From: Thalassotalea hakodatensis
GTDB lineage: Bacteria; Pseudomonadota; Gammaproteobacteria; Enterobacterales; Alteromonadaceae
Direction: 5' to 3'
Length of the DNA stretch: 64,000 nucleotides
Assembly (NCBI RefSeq): GCF_030295995.1
Contig: NZ_AP027365.1
Location: 620,001 to 684,000, forward strand
The translations under genes and the position numbers were made by a program. Shown one piece after another: positions 20,794 through 28,687 of the stretch. Below the pieces are notes generated by a model. That model saw only the letters and a program-made list of their open reading frames with translations, did not search any database and was not told where the DNA came from. How positions within the stretch are numbered: the stretch's first letter is position 1; every line of letters starts with the position of its first letter.

Positions 20794-21822
20794 TTATTTT
20801 CTAGCTGAATACACAGTAAAGCCATGTTTGGTAGCTGCTGTGGATACCTTTTTAAAATATGACGCCATAATTGGCTGATATTTCAAAAAACTATTGGCTA
20901 CAACGGTTAATGTGCCGTTAGGTTTTATGTATTTATGGATACCCGCTAGAAAGCTTTCTGTTGCGGCGTAGTGTGTTTTGATTCCTTGGTGGAATGGCGG
21001 ATTTGTGACAACATGATCGTATTGTGCTTTTATTGACGATAAACTATTCGTTGCAATCAAGTTACCAGATAGCTTGTTTATTTTAAGTGTTTTTTCAGCC
21101 GATGCTAAGGCTAATGCGCTCACATCAGCAAGTTCAATAGTGATATGTTGATTTGTTTTCGCTAAATACGTTGCAATAACACCTGCACCTGTACCGAAGT
21201 CAAGCACATGGCCTGATAGGTTATTTGACAGGTATTCAAATAAAACGCTTGTGCCTTTATCAAGACCGCCTTGACTGAAAACACCGGGTAAAGCCGCTAT
21301 TACGCATTGTTCACCATTAATGGTTAAATCGTAATATTGAAACCAATCTTCAAGGTTAAAAGTGGGCAATTTATTTAAGGTTAATTCATACAAAACACAG
21401 TGCCGAGCAGAATCAATTTTATCAAGGGTGTTGTGATAACCTTGAGTCAACTTGCTTATTGATTTTATACCGCTTTTATTTTCTCCAACTATTAATATTC
21501 TTGCATTTTCTGACAAGTTTGCACTGAGCATTGCCAACGTAAACGTGAGTTCTTTTTTACTCTTAGGAAAGGTCATTATCACTAAGTCATGTAACGTTTT
21601 ACTTTGATATTGACTATGAAAAATGGCGTTACTTTTTACGGTATTGTCTCTAAATAGGTAAGCATCATATTGCGTATCGTAAAATGTTATCTCATCAGCA
21701 GATGAAATTTGCTGCAAATGATTAGCAAAGTTATCTTGTGGCATGTTCACTAATAAAGGTGACGAAGCGATGAGTAAATCATCATGACGGGCTAACACTT
21801 GGCTAAGGTTGGTTAAAAACAT
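20794..21822 (-). CDS. rsmC: 16S rRNA m2G1207 methyltransferase RsmC
   Basis: RsmC uses S-adenosylmethionine to methylate N2 of G1207 in 16S rRNA. The 342 residues consist of a degenerate N-terminal domain and a C-terminal catalytic domain, as expected for RsmC. The SAM-binding strand is HVLDFGTGAGVIATYLA (about 205-222) and the catalytic motif is NPPF at 274-277 (VVTNPPFHQGIKTHY). It is monocistronic and divergent from the DsbA-like gene. Confidence 0.93.
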   Translation of the reverse strand: MFLTNLSQVLARHDDLLIASSPLLVNMPQDNFANHLQQISSADEITFYDTQYDAYLFRDNTVKSNAIFHSQYQSKTLHDLVIMTFPKSKKELTFTLAMLSANLSENARILIVGENKSGIKSISKLTQGYHNTLDKIDSARHCVLYELTLNKLPTFNLEDWFQYYDLTINGEQCVIAALPGVFSQGGLDKGTSVLFEYLSNNLSGHVLDFGTGAGVIATYLAKTNQHITIELADVSALALASAEKTLKINKLSGNLIATNSLSSIKAQYDHVVTNPPFHQGIKTHYAATESFLAGIHKYIKPNGTLTVVANSFLKYQPIMASYFKKVSTAATKHGFTVYSARK

Positions 21823-21976
21823 TGATTGCTCAGTACAAATTGAATTCTACGCAGACAGAAAAGTACGTAAATTTGTGTCATAATAAGGCAGTATTCTACC
21901 TTATTATCTTGATGGTACCAAGGTTTAGCCTTACATTGTAAGGTGTAATTACTAGGAGTAAGTTATTGATATATGG

Positions 21977-23287
21977 TTGAAGCAAATACAAGCTTGGTGG
22001 TTTAGAAGCAACCTTTACAAGCGCATGCAAAATGCGAAATATTTTTTATTGCCATCATTGTTTAATAAAAAGCCTTGTATTGAAGTATATGTCGCGCTAA
22101 AAGATCCTCATAGCTATATGCTTATACAAGCGCTTATTCATATTGAACAACGTTATGAGGTAGACATAACATTATACCTTGTTTATGAATCTTTACCGGG
22201 GATAAACGTGTATCCCAAGCTTATGCGTCAGTGGGTGCTAACTGACGCTAATGTTATTGCACATCGCTATGGTTTAAAGGCAATTACCGTTGCGCCCAAT
22301 GACTCTCAATTATTAACAGGTCAGCAGTATTGGCAGCTATCAGTGAAAAATGTTGTCGATGCTGAAAAGCTTTTTACCACTACTTGGCAAGGCTCATTTG
22401 AATATTACTGTCAAACATCAACTCCGGTGATTAATTTTCAAATTAAAAATCAGCGTAGACTTGTTAATAAGGGACATTATTTAGCGGCCACCTGTTTTTT
22501 TGCTGGAGAATGGTTTTTAGGCGTGGATAGGTTAAAATATTTAGAGCAGCGATTACTGAGCCTAGGGTTGATAAAAAAAGACAGCGAACCGTATTTTCAG
22601 CATGAATTTAACGATGAACACTTCACTGATCTGACTGTACCAATAATTAAAGATAGAACTGTTGACGTTTATTTATCATTAAATTGCCCTTATTCGTATA
22701 TCGGGTTTGTTAAAGCGGTTCGTTTGGCAACAAAGCATCAATTAACATTATCGATTAAACCAATTATACCGATTGAAAAACGTGGCTTCAAAATTCCTGT
22801 TAATAAACAAAAATATATGTATATCGATGCTTATCGTGAAGCGAAAGCAGCCGATATAGCATTTTCAAATACTATTACTTGGTTTGATCAACACGTAGTG
22901 TGTTGTTACCAAATTTTTTCTTATGCAGCAGCGCAGGGGAAAGCCATTGATTATGTTAGCGCGGTTTTTAACGCTTTATTTGTTGAGTCTATTAACCTGA
23001 ATGATAAGCATGCAATGAAGAGAATGTGTCAGCAATTACAGATTGATCATGCTGAAGCGCTAGCCTACCAACAACAACATGATTGGCAAGTGTGGGCTGA
23101 ACAACATGTCAAAGAATTAGCTGAATTAGGTTTATGGGGAACTCCTTGTTTTAGATATCAAAGCACAAGTTGCTGGGGACAAGATAGATTCTTTTTAATC
23201 GAACAAGCTATTTCGCAACCCCCGGAAGTGAACAGTGAATATAGTGAAGAAGGTTATCCGGTTAAGGTTAATGTAAAAAGGCTTTAG
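21977..23287 (+). CDS. Tandem DsbA-like (2-hydroxychromene-2-carboxylate isomerase type) protein
   Basis: The 436-residue protein contains two thioredoxin-fold DsbA/GST-kappa-like domains: one from IEVYVALKDPHSYM (about 34) and one from VDVYLSLNCPYSYIGF (about 224), the second ending in the GLWGTPCFRY cis-proline loop. Each opens with a [D/N]CPYSY- or KDPHSY-type turn rather than CxxC, so glutathione-type isomerase chemistry is more likely than disulfide exchange. There is no signal peptide. The start is uncertain: TTG at 21977 is 18 nt from AGGAG (21954-21958), while an in-frame ATT at 21965 is at an ideal 6 nt. Function unknown. Confidence 0.75.
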   Translation: MKQIQAWWFRSNLYKRMQNAKYFLLPSLFNKKPCIEVYVALKDPHSYMLIQALIHIEQRYEVDITLYLVYESLPGINVYPKLMRQWVLTDANVIAHRYGLKAITVAPNDSQLLTGQQYWQLSVKNVVDAEKLFTTTWQGSFEYYCQTSTPVINFQIKNQRRLVNKGHYLAATCFFAGEWFLGVDRLKYLEQRLLSLGLIKKDSEPYFQHEFNDEHFTDLTVPIIKDRTVDVYLSLNCPYSYIGFVKAVRLATKHQLTLSIKPIIPIEKRGFKIPVNKQKYMYIDAYREAKAADIAFSNTITWFDQHVVCCYQIFSYAAAQGKAIDYVSAVFNALFVESINLNDKHAMKRMCQQLQIDHAEALAYQQQHDWQVWAEQHVKELAELGLWGTPCFRYQSTSCWGQDRFFLIEQAISQPPEVNSEYSEEGYPVKVNVKRL

Positions 23288-23366
23288 TAATTTTAGGTTT
23301 GCTACTGAGGTAAAGGATTTAAATTTAAACAGACCTAGTGTATTTTTGTTGTTAAATGTACGCAAA

Positions 23367-24251
23367 TTAAGCTAATAGTGTTTCGGTCACTTCAGTATCG
23401 CGAGCCATCCATAGCCTATCGTTGAATTTATCAAAAATTGAAAGATATCTTTTATTAAGGTCTCCGATGACTTTTTTTGGCGTTAACGCTATTTCGCTTT
23501 CTTTTTCTCCTGTTATTGAATAAAACTCAAGCTTGAAAGGCGCTGAATGCGTTTTAACTAATAAATGTGCACAATCAGTTGAAAACTGGCTAACACCCTT
23601 TGAAACCTCAGAAATGATGTTTTCGTTGCCATCTATTAACGAGCAAAGCTCTGATCTATCGCTAGGGTTGTCCATATGCATTTTGAAGTACTCACATCGG
23701 TGAAATAAAATGGTATTATTCACGTAAGCAACAGAGCAATCTGAGATATGCGAAGATTGAGATTTTTTCATTGAGTAAATAAAAGGATCATGAGTCGCAT
23801 ATTTATCATGAAGGTAAACCTTGGTGAAATAACTACTTTTAAATTTATAGAAATAATCTTCTAAGGGAAAAAGTAGCTCGTTATCTGCGATTTTGATTGC
23901 AGTTTTCAATGGACCTGTTTCATGTTGGTTATCTTCGGGAAAAGGCGATTTAAATGGGTATTTCTTAAATATTTTATTGTTAAAGTCATATTCAATGACG
24001 CTATGATCAAGAACACAGCCAAATCCAGAATCAGTTTTATAAAGCGCCCCCCTGTAGTTGAAATGATCAAATTTCATTCTAGGGATTTCATAATCAAGTA
24101 CTTCAAAATGTCCTGACTTCAATATTAGGAACCTTCCGCTACAGTGAGCATGAGAACCTAAAACGACACAAATTTCATTGGGTAATGAAATGCATCCATG
24201 GACAAAATAAGGCAAGTTATATTTGTTCAGTACTTTTGTTTTTAAAGCCAT
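23367..24251 (-). CDS. Uncharacterised protein, possibly beta-propeller-like
   Basis: I do not recognise this 294-residue protein. It has no signal peptide or membrane segment. Its sequence alternates short hydrophobic strands with turns (GRFLILKSGHFEVLDYE, GALYKTDSGFGCVLD, NNTILFHRCEYF, LLVKTHSAPFKLEFYS), which suggests an all-beta, propeller-like fold, with the ending NDRLWMARDTEV reminiscent of a closing strand. The coding strand is AT-rich compared with the flanking genes. It stands alone, convergent with the DsbA-like gene and divergent from the lysine-riboswitch operon, as a recently acquired or lineage-specific gene would. Confidence 0.6.
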   Translation of the reverse strand: MALKTKVLNKYNLPYFVHGCISLPNEICVVLGSHAHCSGRFLILKSGHFEVLDYEIPRMKFDHFNYRGALYKTDSGFGCVLDHSVIEYDFNNKIFKKYPFKSPFPEDNQHETGPLKTAIKIADNELLFPLEDYFYKFKSSYFTKVYLHDKYATHDPFIYSMKKSQSSHISDCSVAYVNNTILFHRCEYFKMHMDNPSDRSELCSLIDGNENIISEVSKGVSQFSTDCAHLLVKTHSAPFKLEFYSITGEKESEIALTPKKVIGDLNKRYLSIFDKFNDRLWMARDTEVTETLLA

Positions 24252-24431
24252 ATGAAATATTTATAAAAAGTTATTAACTATCAGTTGGTTAATATTAATA
24301 GCACATTAAAAAGGGTAAGTTAAGTAGGTGGATTAACTTCTATGTCCGAAGGTGCTTTAACCAAATAGCGTGTTGAACAATATTGTCAGATAAAGAAGAC
24401 TTTCATTACGTAAAGGGTTGGTGGTTGCGAG

Positions 24432-24455
24432 ATATTAGAATAAATGTTCTAATAT
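24432..24455. promoter_or_regulatory. 24-bp palindromic operator candidate before the lysine riboswitch
   Basis: ATATTAGAA and TTCTAATAT form a perfect 9-bp inverted repeat around a 6-bp spacer (TAAATG), 48 bp upstream of the aptamer. It fits a dimeric repressor site over or next to the promoter; no known consensus is matched. If transcribed it would form a hairpin instead. Confidence 0.4.
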
Positions 24456-24502
24456 GGAGTCCCTTTTATCGTAGGTGGGTTTCACCGGCCTACGCAAATA
24501 GG

Positions 24503-24667
24503 GCCAGAAGAGGCGCGTTTACTAGGTAGTTAATGGGAAGAGATCAAACTCTTATGAACATTAACCAGGGAGTATAACGCCGAGATAAATATATATTTGA
24601 TGATGTATTTGTCGGTTGTTCAGGCTGAATCCTGGCAACTGTCACCGTAAGGTGGAGAGCTTCTGGC
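24503..24667 (+). promoter_or_regulatory. Lysine riboswitch (L-box) aptamer
   Basis: The 165-nt element has the conserved lysine aptamer parts in order: P1 5' strand GCCAGAAG, the AGAGGCGCGTT core, GCCGAGATAAAT, GGCTGAATCC, TGTCACC, and GTGGAGAGCTTCTGGC whose end closes P1. These match the E. coli lysC leader closely. Lysine binding should stabilise P1. Downstream, GGAGAGCTTCTGG (24653-24665) is also complementary to CCTTCAGCTCTCC near 24717-24729, giving an alternative helix that would break P1. It controls the dapD-like operon starting at 24802. Confidence 0.93.
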
Positions 24668-24747
24668 CTTTGTCAGGTTTAGCTACTTCTCTTACGTAGT
24701 TATTCGTCTGCAAAGCCTTCAGCTCTCCATTTAATTTACACGTTATC

Positions 24748-24772
24748 GCGTGGCATTTCTGCCGCGCTTTTT
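24748..24772 (+). terminator. Riboswitch expression-platform terminator
   Basis: GCGTGGCA/TGCCGCGC form an 8-bp stem (one G-T pair) with a 4-nt loop followed by five T, 30 bp before the dapD-like start. Its placement after the aptamer suggests transcriptional attenuation by lysine. Confidence 0.75.
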
Positions 24773-24801
24773 GAACTGTTAGTTTTTGGAGAATTTACCT
24801 A

Positions 24802-25551
24802 GTGAGTTGGCAACACACCTTAGAACAATTAGAAGCAGGCACCATTAGAGCGGCTAATAAAGATGAGCATGGTACATGGCATGCAAATGTCGCGGCTAAA
24901 GAAGCGATATTAGCGGCTTTCAAAGCTGGAGAAAATACAGCATTTACGGGGCCATACCAAGGATTTGTTGATAAACATAATCTACCCGCCAGAGAAATGA
25001 CCGTTGCTGACGGTGTGCGCCTTGTACCGGGCGGCTCTTCTATACGTCGAGGTGCACATGTTTCACCTGGCGTAATTGTTATGCCACCAGCTTATATCAA
25101 TGTGGGGGCATTTGTTGACGAAGGTACCATGGTAGACAGTCACGCTTTGATTGGCTCATGTGCGCAAATTGGTAAAAATGTGCATGTGTCTGCCGCGGTA
25201 CAAATTGGTGGTGTATTAGAGCCTATTGGTGCGAGCCCTGTAATTGTTGAAGATGACGCATTTCTTGGGGCGGGTGTTGTCGTTGTTGAAGGTATCGTGA
25301 TCCGCAAAGGGGCAGTGCTTGCTCCGGGCGTAACACTTTCTGCTTCTGTGCCTGTTTACGATTGTGTTAACCATGTGCAACTAGCTAAAGGTGCTGATAT
25401 TCCTGAACGTGCGGTTGTGGTGCCCGGCACTCGACCGGTATCAGGTTTATGGGCTAATGAAAATGGGTTGAACATGGCTTGTGCGCTGATTGTTAAATAT
25501 CGTGATGAACAAAGTGATGCTTCATTAACGCTTGAATCAGTACTTCGATAA
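24802..25551 (+). CDS. dapD: Tetrahydrodipicolinate N-succinyltransferase-like protein (DapD family)
   Basis: DapD succinylates tetrahydrodipicolinate in the diaminopimelate/lysine route, using succinyl-CoA. The 249-residue protein starts at a GTG with GGAG 10 nt upstream. Its left-handed beta-helix of hexapeptide repeats contains the DapD hallmarks INVGAFVDEGTMVDSHALIGSCAQIGKNVH and GGVLEPIGASPVIVEDDAFLGAG. It is about 25 residues shorter than E. coli DapD, with a different N-terminal domain, so it is a divergent branch, perhaps with altered acyl donor or substrate. It is the first gene behind the lysine riboswitch and 11 bp ahead of the decarboxylase. Confidence 0.88.
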   Translation: MSWQHTLEQLEAGTIRAANKDEHGTWHANVAAKEAILAAFKAGENTAFTGPYQGFVDKHNLPAREMTVADGVRLVPGGSSIRRGAHVSPGVIVMPPAYINVGAFVDEGTMVDSHALIGSCAQIGKNVHVSAAVQIGGVLEPIGASPVIVEDDAFLGAGVVVVEGIVIRKGAVLAPGVTLSASVPVYDCVNHVQLAKGADIPERAVVVPGTRPVSGLWANENGLNMACALIVKYRDEQSDASLTLESVLR

Positions 25552-25562
25552 CAGGAGAAAAT

Positions 25563-26819
25563 ATGCAGCACTCAACGGGTGAGCAACTAACCAATAACTG
25601 GTATCAACAGTTTCAAAAAAGTGAAGGTCTACAACAGGCATTAAGTCATCATGTTAGTGATAATGTCGATGAACTTGCTTACTTTGTTTACGACTTAAAT
25701 GCATTAAAAAGTCATTTATCTTCCTTACAGCAACAAGATGTAGTGAAACTTTGGTATGCAGTAAAGGCAAACCCTTTATCACGTATTATTCAAACGGTTG
25801 ATCAAGCAGGGATTCAGTTTGACGTTGCCAGTAGCGGTGAACTACAGCAAGTGCTTGACCAAAATGTGAGTGCTAATCGAATACTCAATACTGGCCCTGC
25901 TAAATCGCGCGCTCAACTTGCCGAGTTTCTAGCCAAAGGGGTCAACACGTTTGTTGTTGAAAGTCCTAATCAGCTGAAGTGGTTGAATGAGCTAGCAAAT
26001 GAGCAGTCGGTAACGCCTGATGTGCTGTTACGAGTACAGTTACAATGGCCTGATGGTGAGAAAAATCCGTTAGGTGGTAACCAAATAACGCCGTTTGGTA
26101 TGTCATTAGACGCGTGGAAAAGCCATCATGTATCTTTGTATCCGCACCTGAATATATGTGGTCTACATATTTTTCAGTGGGGTAACATGTTGTCGAATAA
26201 AACAATGTATGCCCTATGGCAGCAAATGATAGAGCCTTTAGTGTCGCTTGCTAAAACCCTTGGTATGTCGTTAAAAATACTCGATTTAGGTGGTGGTTTA
26301 GGGATTGATTACCATGAGCACGGACAACAGTTACATTGGCCAGATATTATTGCCGATCTGGCGAAAATTAAGCAACAGGCAAATGTTGCCGAGCTATGGC
26401 TAGAACTTGGTAGATATGCTGTAGCTAATTGTGGTTACTATGTGACCTCAGTGGTTGATAAAAAGGTTAATTTTGACCAACAGCAATTAGTGCTAGCGGC
26501 AGGGATTAACCATTTGTTGCGACCGGGGATAACCGAGCAGCCTTTTCCTGTTCGGCTTTTACGTGATTCCTCGCAAAAAAATACGCTATTCGATTTACAT
26601 GGTCCGTTATGTACCAGTATGGATAAGCTTGGTAACTTACCGTTACCAACGGATGTAGATATAGATGACCGCTTATTATTTGGTTATGTAGGCGCATATG
26701 GTTTTACTGAGAGTATGCCATTCTTTTTATGCCATCAAACCGCTGCAGAATATGTTTATTGTGAGCAAGAGCTATCTCTTGTACGTGCAGCAAAGCCTGC
26801 GCAGTGGTATCTAGCATAA
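25563..26819 (+). CDS. Diaminopimelate decarboxylase-like PLP enzyme (fold type III)
   Basis: The 418-residue enzyme has the alanine-racemase barrel and C-terminal beta domain of LysA-type decarboxylases. PLP-binding Lys68 is in WYAVKANPL; FDVASSGE, ILDLGGGLGIDY and ELGRYAV form the phosphate and substrate sites; Cys350 in HGPLCTSMD and GYVGAYGFTES complete the active site from the second subunit. Its position behind a lysine riboswitch and a dapD-like gene favours meso-diaminopimelate as substrate, giving lysine. Carboxynorspermidine decarboxylase is the main alternative, because the specificity loop is not the canonical CESSD form. The gene is followed closely by the deacylase. Confidence 0.8.
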   Translation: MQHSTGEQLTNNWYQQFQKSEGLQQALSHHVSDNVDELAYFVYDLNALKSHLSSLQQQDVVKLWYAVKANPLSRIIQTVDQAGIQFDVASSGELQQVLDQNVSANRILNTGPAKSRAQLAEFLAKGVNTFVVESPNQLKWLNELANEQSVTPDVLLRVQLQWPDGEKNPLGGNQITPFGMSLDAWKSHHVSLYPHLNICGLHIFQWGNMLSNKTMYALWQQMIEPLVSLAKTLGMSLKILDLGGGLGIDYHEHGQQLHWPDIIADLAKIKQQANVAELWLELGRYAVANCGYYVTSVVDKKVNFDQQQLVLAAGINHLLRPGITEQPFPVRLLRDSSQKNTLFDLHGPLCTSMDKLGNLPLPTDVDIDDRLLFGYVGAYGFTESMPFFLCHQTAAEYVYCEQELSLVRAAKPAQWYLA

Positions 26820-26836
26820 TAATAAAAGAGACGATA

Positions 26837-27964
26837 ATGACAAATTTTACAAAAGACGTGATGCATGTAGGTGAAATGGCCAGTGGCGCAGCACTAACGG
26901 TTCCAGTGTATCGACTTAAAGGTGATTCAACAGCGCCGAGTGTATATATTCAGGCGAACATGCACGGTGCAGAAGTACAAGGTAACGCGGTAATTTTCCA
27001 ATTGCTGGAGTTATTAAGGAATACGCACGTTAAGGGTGATATTACCCTGGTACCGTATGCTAACCCTGTTGGTTGCAACCATAAAAATGGTGAATATACA
27101 CTAGGTAGGTTTGATCCTATCACCGGCGTTAATTGGAATAGAATGTATCATTTTTCGCCTGAAATGATAAAGCCGTTTGTCCGTGAGAGTATTGGTAAAG
27201 ACGATAAAACCATTGAGGCGAACTTTAAAGCATTAATGATCCAAAGTATTGAACAAAAACTTAATCACAATATTTTTGGTTTAACGACTGGGCAACGAAT
27301 CGCTTATCAGCTGCAGCGCTTAGCACACCAAGCAGACCTTGTGCTTGACTTGCATACTGGGCCAATATCTAGCAAACACTTATATTGCCCAGAATACGCA
27401 AAAGAAAGCGCTAAACACTTTGATATTCCGCATACCTTGTTGATCCCAAATCAATTTGACGGCGCATTAGATGAAGCAACCTTTTGCCCCTGGTGGCATC
27501 TACAAGAAGCTTTCGCAGAGTTAGGTATTAACTTTTCGATTAGCTCTGCTTCATTGAATAAAGAAAGCTTTACCGTTGAACTTGGCTCACAAGAACAAAT
27601 TGATTTAGATGTGGCTTTAGAAGATGCGCAAAGTATTTTGAGTTACTTACAGTATAAAGGCGTCATTGATGCGCCAGAATACCAAGCAAAACAAATGACT
27701 CGTTATGCATGTATGTTAAAAGACTATAAAGCCTATTATTCACCCATGGGCGGAATGGTAGATTATTTGGCTGAATTCGGACAACCTTTGCCTGCTGGCG
27801 AGCCGTTAGCAAGAATATTAAGAATGGATAACTATGGTGATGGTGATCCTCTGCATTATTTATCTTTGGATCAAGAAGTTATTCCTATTTTGCACTTTGC
27901 ATCAGCAAGTGTTAACCAGGGCACTGAACTTTATAAAGTGTTTACTAAGTATTTTACCTTGTAA
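26837..27964 (+). CDS. AstE/AspA-family zinc deacylase (succinylglutamate desuccinylase-like)
   Basis: Starting at the ATG at 26837 (purine-rich AAAGAGA upstream; a GTG at 26804 would overlap the decarboxylase) the protein has 375 residues. It is a carboxypeptidase-like zinc enzyme: His43 and Glu46 in NMHGAEVQG and His173 in DLHTGP are the zinc ligands, and Glu248 in FTVELGS is the catalytic base. Family members remove succinyl or acetyl groups from amino acids. As the third gene of a lysine-riboswitch operon with a DapD-like succinyltransferase, it is a good candidate to desuccinylate N-succinyl-diaminopimelate in place of the M20 enzyme DapE. That role is inference. Confidence 0.8.
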   Translation: MTNFTKDVMHVGEMASGAALTVPVYRLKGDSTAPSVYIQANMHGAEVQGNAVIFQLLELLRNTHVKGDITLVPYANPVGCNHKNGEYTLGRFDPITGVNWNRMYHFSPEMIKPFVRESIGKDDKTIEANFKALMIQSIEQKLNHNIFGLTTGQRIAYQLQRLAHQADLVLDLHTGPISSKHLYCPEYAKESAKHFDIPHTLLIPNQFDGALDEATFCPWWHLQEAFAELGINFSISSASLNKESFTVELGSQEQIDLDVALEDAQSILSYLQYKGVIDAPEYQAKQMTRYACMLKDYKAYYSPMGGMVDYLAEFGQPLPAGEPLARILRMDNYGDGDPLHYLSLDQEVIPILHFASASVNQGTELYKVFTKYFTL

Positions 27965-27993
27965 GTGAAAAATTTAATCAAATAATACTTTGT

Positions 27994-28029
27994 TTACACC
28001 AATAACTCAGTCGCGTGTTATTGGTGTAA
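27994..28029. terminator. Long inverted repeat between the lysine operon and yjgA
   Basis: TTACACCAATAAC and GTTATTGGTGTAA are a perfect 13-bp inverted repeat around a 10-nt loop, between convergent genes. T tracts are weak on both sides, so it may be a poor or Rho-assisted terminator. Confidence 0.5.
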
Positions 28030-28068
28030 CCTGCTTTTACTTAATGTTAGCCATAGCGTTTATGGGTA

Positions 28069-28587
28069 TTATTCTTCCGCGTGTTCTTTGATGTAAGCAA
28101 AGAGATCTCGATATGATTTACCCGGTTTTTCAGCGTTATGCTCTTTAGCTGCTTGGCGGACAAGTTGCCTTAATTTTTGTCGTTCCATTGCTGGGTATTG
28201 TTTAAGCATGGCTTCAATTTTATCGTTACCTTGAGTAATAAGGTCATCACGCAATTGTTCTAAACGTAAATGACGTGAGGTGTCTTGCTGATGTTTATTC
28301 GCCATTATATCTAATGCTTGATTCACATCTGTTAAATCAGTTTCAAGTAACACTTTACTCATAAACCTGACATGACGGCGTAATGCTTCAGGCTTATTTT
28401 TAATTTTGTCAGCGAGCGCTAACGCTTCAAGAATTTCTTCAGGAAAGGGCACTTTCGCGCGCTGTGCTTTGGAAAGCTTAACCAATTTCATGGCAAAGTC
28501 TTGCATAGCGTGCATTTCACGTTTTATTTCGGTTTTACTTTTATAATCTTCATCGAATTCATCGATATCGTGTTCGTACTGAGGCAT
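28069..28587 (-). CDS. darP: Ribosome maturation protein DarP (YjgA, DUF615)
   Basis: YjgA/DarP associates with 50S precursors and helps late large-subunit assembly. The highly charged, all-helical protein shows SKTEIKREM near the N-terminus and MERQKLRQLVRQAAKEH with KSYRDLFAYIKE near the C-terminus, as in the family. The ATG at 28587 gives 172 residues beginning MPQYEHDID; an upstream ATG at 28617 would add an unconserved MLKIFNDSVI. Neither has a clear ribosome binding site. It is divergent from pmbA, and the yjgA-pmbA pairing is conserved in gammaproteobacteria. Confidence 0.9.
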   Translation of the reverse strand: MPQYEHDIDEFDEDYKSKTEIKREMHAMQDFAMKLVKLSKAQRAKVPFPEEILEALALADKIKNKPEALRRHVRFMSKVLLETDLTDVNQALDIMANKHQQDTSRHLRLEQLRDDLITQGNDKIEAMLKQYPAMERQKLRQLVRQAAKEHNAEKPGKSYRDLFAYIKEHAEE

Positions 28588-28687
28588 AATAACGCTATCA
28601 TTAAAAATTTTAAGCATTATACAACAAGCGCGAACTCGCCTCTAGCAGTGAGAGCGTTTGCTTGCAACAAAAGAGCTATATTGACGA

